Assembly: GCA_946479035.1 (NCBI GenBank)
Contig: CAMLDW010000070.1
Span: forward strand, 1-7,422
Origin: an uncultured Chthonomonadaceae bacterium
GTDB lineage: Bacteria; Armatimonadota; Fimbriimonadia; Fimbriimonadales; Fimbriimonadaceae
Direction: 5' to 3'
DNA: 7,422 bases
The position numbers and the translations under genes were made by a program. A model generated the notes under the pieces. That model saw only the letters and a list, made by a program, of their open reading frames with translations, had not been told where the DNA came from and did not search any database. Numbering within the stretch: the stretch's first letter is position 1; each line of letters opens with the position of its first letter. Positions 1 through 5,396 of this stretch are shown in pieces.

Positions 1-13
1 ACCCCCACCCTAA

Positions 14-33
14 CCCTCCCCCAATGGGGAGGG
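14..33. repeat. Perfect intergenic palindrome (REP-like hairpin)
   Basis: CCCTCCCC at 14-21 is the exact reverse complement of GGGGAGGG at 26-33, with a four-base CAAT loop, giving an 8-bp all-strong stem. It is preceded by a C-rich stretch that reads ACCC three times over bases 1-17. No T-run follows on either strand, so it is not a canonical intrinsic terminator, although it could still block RNA decay or polymerase at the 3' end of a gene lying left of the window. C-rich intergenic palindromes of this style recur in many high-GC genomes; that this one is repeated genome-wide is inference, since only one copy lies here. Confidence 0.6.
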
Positions 34-140
34 AACGGCGGCAATACGGATTAAATGACGAGAAAGTAGGGCGTTCGATGTACGGTTGTGAGAAGTTTTT
101 TCGAGCTTTCCACAAAGGTTTTTCTAATCGTCCTGGACCG

Positions 141-169
141 TAGACAAACGCAGAACCTGGCACTAAAAT
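141..169 (+). promoter_or_regulatory. Predicted sigma70-type promoter of glnA
   Basis: TAGACA at 141-146 (five of six matches to TTGACA) and TAAAAT at 164-169 (five of six matches to TATAAT) are separated by exactly 17 bases. Transcription would begin near 176, leaving a leader of about 100 nt before the preferred glnA start. The bases upstream (about 50-130) are visibly more A/T-rich than the genes around them, as expected of a promoter region. A sigma54-like TGGCAC at 158-163 overlaps it, but the spacing from GG to the following GC is one base short. Consensus matching only, no experimental support. Confidence 0.55.
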
Positions 170-178
170 GCGTCCGTC

Positions 179-188
179 GAGGCGCCTC
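179..188. promoter_or_regulatory. Short palindrome just after the predicted glnA transcription start
   Basis: GAGGCGCCTC is a perfect 10-base palindrome about 10 bases beyond the -10 box at 164-169, so it would cover roughly +3 to +12 of the transcript. That is a position where a repressor could block transcription. It has no loop and matches no binding site that I can name. Short GC-rich palindromes also arise by chance, so it is offered only as a candidate operator. Confidence 0.2.
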
Positions 189-262
189 TTAGAAAAACAG
201 ACAACGCTGGTGCGGAACCGCCGCCGCTTCCGTCCTTTCGATGGTCCAAGAGGCCGACCGAC

Positions 263-270
263 AGGAAGGG
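263..270 (+). promoter_or_regulatory. Ribosome binding site deciding the glnA start
   Basis: AGGAAGGG ends nine bases before the ATG at 280. The in-frame ATG at 241 is preceded by a pyrimidine-rich stretch with no purine-rich motif. This favours 280, which also yields the 469-residue length usual for the family. Confidence 0.6.
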
Positions 271-279
271 CACCCCAAA

Positions 280-1689
280 ATGGCCGGTAAGGAAGCACTA
301 GAACACATCAGGAAAAACGAGGCGCAGTTCGTCGATTTCAGGTTCACGGACCTGTTCGGCGTGTGGCACCACTTCACCATTCCCGCGAACGACCTCAGCT
401 CGGACATGTTCGAGGACGGGCTGGGTTTCGACGGCTCGAGCATCCGCGGGTTCCAGACGATCAACGAGTCGGACATGCTGCTGATGCCCGACCCTAGCAC
501 TCTGTTCATGGATCCGTTCACGCACCATGTTACGGCGGTGATGGTGGGGGACGTGGAGGATCCGATCACTCGCGAGCGCTACAGCCGCGACCCGCGTTAC
601 GTGGCGCACAAGGCCGAGCAGTACCTGAAGTCGTCGGGGATCGGCGACACGATCTACTTCGGGCCAGAGGCGGAGTTCTTCGTTTTCGACCGGATGTCCT
701 ACCTCAACACTCCGCACGAGTGCTCCTTCACCCTCGACAGCGCAGAGGCTCACTGGAACTCGAACGCTCCGGACGCCTTGGGCTCGACGAACCGGCCGAA
801 GGGCGGGTACTTCCCTTGCGCTCCGCAGGACAAGCTGCAAGACCTGCGCAGCGAGATGGTGCTGATGCTGATGGAGACGGGGGTCGACGTCGAGCTGCAC
901 CACCACGAGGTGGGCGCTGCGGGCCAGTGCGAGATCGACATCCGGTTCAAGCCGATGGTGACGATGGCGGACACGTTGCAGAAGTACAAGTACGTGGTCA
1001 AGAACACGGCAGCGCGTTACGGGATGATGGCGACGTTCATGCCGAAGCCGCTCCTGCAGGACAACGGCTCAGGGATGCACTGCCACCAGTCGATCTGGAA
1101 GAACGGGGAGAACGTGTTCTTCGACCAGAACGGGTACGCGGGGCTCTCAGACTCGGCGCGGTGGTACATCGGCGGGCTCTTGAAGCACGCGCCCTCCCTT
1201 CTGGCTTTCACGAACCCTTCGACCAACTCCTACCGTCGGTTGGTGCCTGGGTTCGAGGCGCCGATCAACCTGATCTACTCGGCGCGCAACCGCTCGGCGT
1301 GCATCCGCATCCCGATGTTCAGCAACTCGCCGAAGGCGAAGCGGATCGAGTTCCGCGCGCCGGACCCCTCGTGCAACCCTTACCTGGCTTTCAGCGCGAT
1401 GCTGATGGCGGGGCTGGACGGGGTCCAGAACAGGATCGAGCCGCCCAAGCCGATCGACAAGGACCTGTACGAGCTGCCGCCGGAGGAGAAGTCGGGGATC
1501 GCACAGACGCCGCGGACGTTCCGCGAAGTGCTGGAGAACCTGGGCACGGACCACGAGTACCTGACGAAGGGCGACGTGTTCACGCCGGACCTGATCGAGG
1601 CGTATGTAGAGTACAAGCTGCGATACGAGTGTTTGGAGGTGGAGATCCGTCCGCACCCGTACGAGTTCTTCTTGTACAACGACATTTAG
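280..1689 (+). CDS. glnA: Glutamine synthetase, type I (beta subtype)
   Basis: Makes glutamine from glutamate, ammonia and ATP in the cytoplasm, the main entry of ammonia into metabolism; the family forms dodecamers. The ATG at 280 gives 469 residues, the usual type I length; an in-frame ATG at 241 would add 13 residues that do not resemble the family and has no ribosome site. Visible landmarks, counted from 280: FDGSSIRGF at 50-58 (active-site loop aspartate 51), FGPEAEFFVFD at 127-137 (metal glutamates 130 and 132), HHHEVGAAGQCE at 207-218 (glutamates 210 and 218), NGSGMHCHQS at 262-271 (histidine 267 or 269), NPSTNSYRRLVPGFEAP at 312-328 (flap glutamate 326) and RNRSACIRIP at 336-345. KDLYELPPEE places tyrosine 397 exactly where GlnE adenylylates enterobacterial enzymes, and the insert around 146-175 is that of the beta subtype. 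The gene appears single, with its own promoter. No frameshift or missing catalytic residue seen. Confidence 0.97.
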   Translation: MAGKEALEHIRKNEAQFVDFRFTDLFGVWHHFTIPANDLSSDMFEDGLGFDGSSIRGFQTINESDMLLMPDPSTLFMDPFTHHVTAVMVGDVEDPITRERYSRDPRYVAHKAEQYLKSSGIGDTIYFGPEAEFFVFDRMSYLNTPHECSFTLDSAEAHWNSNAPDALGSTNRPKGGYFPCAPQDKLQDLRSEMVLMLMETGVDVELHHHEVGAAGQCEIDIRFKPMVTMADTLQKYKYVVKNTAARYGMMATFMPKPLLQDNGSGMHCHQSIWKNGENVFFDQNGYAGLSDSARWYIGGLLKHAPSLLAFTNPSTNSYRRLVPGFEAPINLIYSARNRSACIRIPMFSNSPKAKRIEFRAPDPSCNPYLAFSAMLMAGLDGVQNRIEPPKPIDKDLYELPPEEKSGIAQTPRTFREVLENLGTDHEYLTKGDVFTPDLIEAYVEYKLRYECLEVEIRPHPYEFFLYNDI

Positions 1690-1702
1690 GGGCGTCGCTA
1701 TT

Positions 1703-1741
1703 TGGTCGCCAGGTGGTCGCCTTGTGGCCGCTTGGCGACCA
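1703..1741. terminator. Hairpin-forming repeat between convergent genes
   Basis: TGGTCGCC occurs twice as a direct repeat (1703-1710 and 1714-1721), and its reverse complement GGCGACCA lies at 1734-1741. Either left copy can pair with the right arm in an 8-bp stem, with loops of 23 or 12 bases. It lies in the 65-base gap between the stop codons of glnA (ending 1689) and the oxidoreductase gene (complement of 1755-1757), where a two-way terminator is expected. No T-run follows on either strand, so efficient intrinsic termination is doubtful; it could instead stabilise 3' ends. Confidence 0.4.
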
Positions 1742-1754
1742 TCGGGCCGCGCCG

Positions 1755-2831
1755 TCAGAAAGAGACGTCGATCTTCTCTTCCTTGCGAGTTTCGGCGCTC
1801 TTGTAGAGGGCGTCGAACACGGCGTTGAGGATGAGGCCCTGCTCGCCGGGGACGGGCGATGGGCCGTTGCTCTGGACTGCCTTGACGAAGGCGGCGATCT
1901 CTTCGCTGTGCGGCGACTTGACGTCCGGCACGTTGACGGGCGTCATGTTGAAGAGCTGCCTGTCCTGCTCCGTGTAGATTTCGATGCCTTTGGCGTCTTG
2001 GTCGAAGTAGATCCTGGCCCCGGCCTTGGTGCCGTAGAGCTGGGTGCCGTACGGGTTGCCGTTCAGGTTGGCCATGAACGAGCTTTCCAGGACCACCACC
2101 GTGTCGTTTTCAAAGCGGATGAAGCCGACGGCCATGTCCTCGACGGTGAACTTCGAGCGGTCGTAGTCGCCCCATCCGTTGAAGAGGTCGGGGTTTTTGC
2201 CTAGCGTGTCCCAGGTCATGCCTGCGGCGCTGAGCGGCTTTGGGTAGCCCATTAGGGAGAGGGTGAAGTCGAGGATGTGGACGCCGATGTCGATGAGCGG
2301 GCCACCGCCCTGCTGCTGCTTGTCGATGAAGACGCCCCAAGCGGGGACGCCGCGCCTGCGGAGGGCCTGGGCCCGGGCGTAGTAGATGTCGCCCATGCCG
2401 CCGTCTGCGATGAACTTGCGCATGAACTGGCCGGCGCCGGAGAAGCGTTGCTGCAGCGCGACCTGCAGGATCTTTCCGCTCTTCTTGGCTGCCCTGCACA
2501 TCTCGCGCGCCTCGTCGGCGTTCATAGCGAGCGGCTTTTCGCAGAGCACGTGCTTGCCAGCGTTGAGGGAGTCGATGGTCGGGATCTTGTGGTGCTTGTT
2601 GGGGGTCGTGATGGAGACGGCGTCCACTTCTTTGTCGTTGAGGACGTCGCGGTAGTCGGCGGTCACCTTGGGGATGCCGTGCTCGTTGGCGGTCTTTTGC
2701 GCGAGCTCGGCATCGACGTCGCACGCCCAGACGATCTCGCAGTCGTCCGTCAGCGCCTGGTATCCGGGGATGTGGCAAGCGCGGGCAATGCCGCCGGTGC
2801 CGATCAGTCCGATCTTGAGCTTCTTGGCCAT
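1755..2831 (-). CDS. Gfo/Idh/MocA family oxidoreductase
   Basis: A 358-residue NAD(P)-dependent dehydrogenase of the glucose-fructose oxidoreductase / inositol dehydrogenase family, probably acting on a sugar, cyclitol or derivative in the cytoplasm. The N-terminal Rossmann fold shows GTGGIA at 11-16 and an acidic residue (D38 or D40) after the second strand, which favours NAD over NADP. The family CEKPLA motif is at 97-102, with the active-site lysine at 99. In the C-terminal domain, GGGPLIDIGVHILD at 175-188 supplies aspartate 181 and histidine 185, the usual catalytic pair. Length is normal and no signal peptide is seen. The ATG has a good GGAG site (complement of 2838-2841) six bases upstream. 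It starts 21 bases after the TerC-like gene and is probably the last gene of that transcript. Substrate cannot be read from the sequence; this family is very large and its members differ widely. Confidence 0.93.
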   Translation of the reverse strand: MAKKLKIGLIGTGGIARACHIPGYQALTDDCEIVWACDVDAELAQKTANEHGIPKVTADYRDVLNDKEVDAVSITTPNKHHKIPTIDSLNAGKHVLCEKPLAMNADEAREMCRAAKKSGKILQVALQQRFSGAGQFMRKFIADGGMGDIYYARAQALRRRGVPAWGVFIDKQQQGGGPLIDIGVHILDFTLSLMGYPKPLSAAGMTWDTLGKNPDLFNGWGDYDRSKFTVEDMAVGFIRFENDTVVVLESSFMANLNGNPYGTQLYGTKAGARIYFDQDAKGIEIYTEQDRQLFNMTPVNVPDVKSPHSEEIAAFVKAVQSNGPSPVPGEQGLILNAVFDALYKSAETRKEEKIDVSF

Positions 2832-2837
2832 CGAGTG

Positions 2838-2841
2838 CTCC
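2838..2841 (-). promoter_or_regulatory. Ribosome binding site of the oxidoreductase gene
   Basis: On the minus strand GGAG sits six bases before the ATG at 2831-2829, inside the 21-base gap after the TerC-like gene. Its presence supports this start and independent translation within a shared transcript. Confidence 0.6.
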
Positions 2842-2852
2842 GGGCGCGGATT

Positions 2853-3635
2853 CTACCGCCCTTCATCTTTGTCGTCTTCTTTCGCGGGCACTTCGGTGGC
2901 TGCGTCCGCTTCGTCGCTCTTGGCCTTGCTTACTGCGAGGAACGTGCCCCCGAAGATGAGGACGGCCATGACGCTCCAGAAGACCAACTGGCTCATCTCG
3001 GCGACGTGGAACGGCATCGGGTCGGACGGCCGGAACTTGTCCCACCAGACGCCGAAGTTATGGGTTGCCATGAGGACGAGCTTGACTCCGACCCAGCCGA
3101 TCAGGACGTAGGCGAGGTGGTCGAGCAGCGGGTACTTCTCCAGGAGCTTGATGAAGAGCGTGGCGGCAAAGCGAAGCAACGCTACGCCCATGAGTGCTCC
3201 GAGGATGACGATCCAAGTCTTGTCCCCGCTGCCGACCATGGCGACGGCTGCGAGGACGCTGTCGATAGCGAAGGCGACGTCCGCGAGGCCGAGCGCGACG
3301 ACGGTCTGGTTGAAAGTGCCGCCTGTCCTCGCGTCGGTCTTGCCGGATGCGCTCTGTCTGAAGTGCTTGAATGGGAGGAAGAGGAGGTAGAGGGCACCGA
3401 CCGCCTGCAGCCACCAGAGCGAGATGAGCCATGAGGCGAGGAGGATGGCGACGATGCGGAAGGCGAACGACATCGCCAGTCCGAGGGTGAGGGCGCGCTT
3501 CTGAGCTTGAGCGTCCGGAAGGTGGCGGACCATGATCGCGAGCACGAGCGCATTGTCGGCGGAGAGCAGGCCTTCGAGCACGCTCAGCACGACGATCGTC
3601 AGGAGGTCGCGTGACTGAAACGTCTGACCGAACAT
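2853..3635 (-). CDS. TerC/YkoY family integral membrane protein, predicted metal exporter
   Basis: A 260-residue multi-pass inner-membrane protein of the TerC family. YkoY and Alx-type relatives export manganese or assist metal loading of exported proteins, so a role in Mn homeostasis is the best guess. Two conserved intramembrane acidic motifs are present: EGLLSADNALV (D27, N28) in the first helix and LADVAFAIDSVLAA (D119, D125) mid-protein. The block RFAATLFIKLLE at 155-166, followed by LIGWVGVKLVL at 178-188, is also typical. About seven hydrophobic segments are visible; the last, near 220-238, leads to a charged tail rich in D, E and K. I chose the ATG at 3635; a TTG at 3686 would add 17 residues, but neither start has a strong ribosome site. 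It follows the BMP lipoprotein gene by 63 bases and precedes the oxidoreductase by 21. That gap is too small for a yybP-ykoY riboswitch. Family call firm, substrate inferred. Confidence 0.88.
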   Translation of the reverse strand: MFGQTFQSRDLLTIVVLSVLEGLLSADNALVLAIMVRHLPDAQAQKRALTLGLAMSFAFRIVAILLASWLISLWWLQAVGALYLLFLPFKHFRQSASGKTDARTGGTFNQTVVALGLADVAFAIDSVLAAVAMVGSGDKTWIVILGALMGVALLRFAATLFIKLLEKYPLLDHLAYVLIGWVGVKLVLMATHNFGVWWDKFRPSDPMPFHVAEMSQLVFWSVMAVLIFGGTFLAVSKAKSDEADAATEVPAKEDDKDEGR

Positions 3636-3698
3636 GCCTATTGTGCGGCGCCTATCGTTCAGAGCCGCTCCCAGATTTTGCCACAAGCAGGGTCGGCG

Positions 3699-4733
3699 CT
3701 AGTGCGAAAGCGGCCTTGTGAGGAACGCGTCGTACTCTGCCGGAGTCGTGGGCACGACGATCTTGCCGTCGATGACCAGTTGCTTGACCGCCTCGAGCTT
3801 GCTGAGGTTTTCTGCGCCGACCCGATCCTTTGTGTAGGACAAGCTCGAGTAGCCGACGCCGCCGCTCTTGAGGTCGTACACGTGGGCGCCCGCCTCGAAC
3901 TTTCCGTCCTTTAGCTCTGAAATCGTTTCAAAGACGGAGACGTCGACGTGCTTGATCATGCTGGTGAGGACGAACCCTGGCTCGACGCCGTCCTGGTCTC
4001 CGTCGACGCCGATGGCGAACTTCTTGTTGGCAGCGGCGGCTCGGATGACGCCGAGGCCAGCGCGGCCCGCGGCGTGGTAGACGATGTCGGCGCCGCCTGC
4101 GAATAGGATGTTCGCGGTGACTTTTGCGGTGTCGATGTCGTCCCAACTGCCGACGTACTTCGGTTCGAGGATCGTGACGTTGGGGTTGGCGGTCTTCGCG
4201 CCTGCCTGGTATCCGAACTGGAACTTCTCGATCAGCGGGATCTTCTGTCCGCCGACGAAGCCAAGCTTGTTGGTCTTCGTCATCAGCCCCGCAAGGTAAC
4301 CGACGAGGAAGCTTCCCTCTTCTTCTTTGAACTTGAGGCAGCGCACGTTGGGCGCGGCGACGTCACCGTCGATGATGGCGAACTTGGTATTCGGAAACTC
4401 GCCCGCGACTGTGGTGAGCGCGTCTTGCATGTTGATCCCGACTGCGAAGACGATCTTGCAGCCCTTCTCGGCGAGCTCGCGCAGGTTGGAGGCGTAGTCC
4501 TTGACGTCCTTGCTCTCGATCTGCACCACTTCGACGCCGAGGTCGCTCTTGGCCTTTTCAATGCCTTGTGCGGCGGAGTCGTTGAAGGACTTGTCGCCGA
4601 TGCCGCCGGTGTCGTAGACGATGCCGACCTTGAGCTTTTCCGGGCCTCCTGCCGGAGTTTGGGACTTGGGGGCGCAGCCGAGCAGCGCGGCCAAGAGGGC
4701 CGCCGCCAGTCCCATTCCGAGGAGGTTCTTCAT
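3699..4733 (-). CDS. BMP-family lipoprotein, predicted nucleoside-binding ABC substrate-binding protein
   Basis: A 344-residue lipoprotein of the basic membrane protein (BMP/TmpC/PnrA) family, whose studied members bind purine nucleosides or related ligands for ABC import. Residues 1-20 form a lipoprotein signal: MKN, a hydrophobic run, then the lipobox LLGC with cysteine 20 as the lipidated residue, followed by a short Pro/Gly/Lys linker. Family motifs follow in order: YDTGGIGDKSFND at 40-52, EEGSFLVGYLAGLMTKT at 138-154, GFVGGQKIPLIEKFQ at 158-172, ADIVYHAAGRAGLGV at 215-229 and GVDGDQDG at 242-249 (the aspartate expected to contact ligand), then PGFVLTSMIKHVDVSVFE. Length is normal. No ATPase or permease gene lies nearby, so it is an orphan in this window. 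The ATG at 4733 lacks a clear ribosome site. It is probably first in a three-gene transcript with the TerC-like and oxidoreductase genes. Family call firm; ligand inferred. Confidence 0.93.
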   Translation of the reverse strand: MKNLLGMGLAAALLAALLGCAPKSQTPAGGPEKLKVGIVYDTGGIGDKSFNDSAAQGIEKAKSDLGVEVVQIESKDVKDYASNLRELAEKGCKIVFAVGINMQDALTTVAGEFPNTKFAIIDGDVAAPNVRCLKFKEEEGSFLVGYLAGLMTKTNKLGFVGGQKIPLIEKFQFGYQAGAKTANPNVTILEPKYVGSWDDIDTAKVTANILFAGGADIVYHAAGRAGLGVIRAAAANKKFAIGVDGDQDGVEPGFVLTSMIKHVDVSVFETISELKDGKFEAGAHVYDLKSGGVGYSSLSYTKDRVGAENLSKLEAVKQLVIDGKIVVPTTPAEYDAFLTRPLSH

Positions 4734-4758
4734 AGGCTCGTTTTACCCGGAGGGTACA
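4734..4758. promoter_or_regulatory. 25-base divergent start region between lipoprotein and 209-residue protein genes
   Basis: The start codons of the two divergent genes are only 25 bases apart, so their promoters must overlap or lie inside each other's coding sequence. For the minus-strand lipoprotein gene, TAAAAC (complement of 4740-4745) lies six bases before the ATG, and TTCAAA (complement of 4762-4767) lies 16 bases further upstream; this could give a transcript with almost no leader. For the plus-strand gene I cannot pick out a convincing promoter. A TACAAT at 4755-4760 overlaps its start codon and so cannot drive the full gene. Confidence 0.3.
4749..4753 (+). promoter_or_regulatory. 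Ribosome binding site deciding the start of the 209-residue protein
   Basis: GGAGG ends five bases before the ATG at 4759. The open frame continues upstream to an ATG at 4621, but that extension would lie antisense within the lipoprotein signal and N-terminal coding region and lacks a comparable site. The strong site therefore fixes 4759 as the start. Confidence 0.7.
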
Positions 4759-5388
4759 ATGTTTGAACCTGGCGAGGGGCTATGCCCCGGCCCAGGAGAG
4801 GTCTTCCCACCCGTGATCAGCTGCAACCTGACCAAGCCCGAAAGCACGTTCGACCAGGTCCGCAAGACTTATGAGAAGCTCAAGCCGATCGACGTGACTC
4901 TGCTCGCGACGGCGATCGTGGAGTGCGGCCACCTGGCGAAAGTGGTGTACGACGGGCACGAGTACGTGTGGCCCGGCGACCAGGACAAGCTCGCGAAGGC
5001 GCTTGCTGGCGACGTGCAGGGCGCTTATGACTCGGACGGCGACGGCGGGAAGTCGAAGAAGGCAGCGAAAGTGAAGGCGAAGGCGCTGGAAGAGACGATC
5101 ATCCGTCTGACGATCCCGGTAAAGGCAAACCAGCAGGCGGGCGAGTCGATCCTGGGAAAGCGCAAGGACCTCAAGACGATGCTCGGCGACATCTTGGACG
5201 AAGGGGTGGAGTACCTTTACACGCCGACTGACATCCGTTGGCGCTGGTCGCTCGAGCGGGTGAACTGGTCGACGGTGAGCGGCGGGGACCTGCCGCACCA
5301 CGTGATCTTCAACCCGGAGTTCGCCGACAAGTGCATCGGCATCGAGCTCGGGCCTGGCGGAAAGCGGAAGAAGCCGAAGAAGAGCTGA
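4759..5388 (+). CDS. Hypothetical protein, 209 residues, no recognised family
   Basis: I do not recognise this protein. It is probably cytoplasmic: no signal peptide or membrane segment is visible, although four cysteines occur (9, 22, 56 and 192). Residues 1-90 look like a compact domain containing LLATAIVECGHLAKVVYDG at 48-66. Then comes a flexible, charged stretch at 91-108 with DSDGDGG followed by Lys/Ala-rich sequence. A second region at 110-198 has a helix-like segment near 125-150 and a strand-rich, tryptophan-containing part (RWRWSLERVNW at 160-170). The tail at 200-209 is strongly basic (KRKKPKK), which could contact nucleic acid or a membrane surface. A strong GGAGG site and base composition like its neighbours support a real gene. 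It diverges from the lipoprotein gene by 25 bases and converges on the transketolase gene by 8. Function unknown; its position next to transketolase is not evidence of a shared role. Confidence 0.8.
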   Translation: MFEPGEGLCPGPGEVFPPVISCNLTKPESTFDQVRKTYEKLKPIDVTLLATAIVECGHLAKVVYDGHEYVWPGDQDKLAKALAGDVQGAYDSDGDGGKSKKAAKVKAKALEETIIRLTIPVKANQQAGESILGKRKDLKTMLGDILDEGVEYLYTPTDIRWRWSLERVNWSTVSGGDLPHHVIFNPEFADKCIGIELGPGGKRKKPKKS

Positions 5389-5396
5389 TCCGGGCT

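Noticed and set aside
158..171. Sigma54 promoter for glnA
   Set aside because: TGGCAC is present, but the spacing from GG to GC is nine bases instead of the strictly required ten, and TTGC is reduced to a TGC.
241..279. Upstream in-frame ATG as the glnA start
   Set aside because: The added 13 residues do not resemble the family N-terminus, no ribosome site precedes it, and the ATG at 280 has both a site and the standard 469-residue length.
176..279. Glutamine riboswitch or other structured leader RNA
   Set aside because: I could not find conserved riboswitch features; only a 10-base palindrome and short GC-rich complementarities are visible.
720..2204. A 494-codon plus-strand open frame overlapping glnA in another frame and running into the oxidoreductase region
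   Set aside because: It is a high-GC shadow: arginine, alanine and glycine-rich low-complexity translation, no family motif, and it overlaps two genes with clear family signatures.
2277..3434. A 385-codon plus-strand open frame antisense to the oxidoreductase and TerC-like genes
   Set aside because: The translation is a compositional mirror of the real genes, without motifs or a credible ribosome site, and both minus-strand genes are firmly identified.
3636..3698. yybP-ykoY manganese riboswitch before the TerC-like gene
   Set aside because: The 63-base gap is too short for that riboswitch, and no paired structure of the expected form is seen.
4755..4760. TACAAT as a -10 box for the 209-residue protein gene
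   Set aside because: It overlaps the ATG at 4759, so transcription would begin inside the coding region and lose the start codon and ribosome site.
5029..5064. EF-hand or dockerin-like calcium loop in the 209-residue protein (DSDGDGG)
   Set aside because: The first aspartates fit, but the hydrophobic position 8 is lysine and the position-12 acid is alanine, so it is more likely a charged linker.
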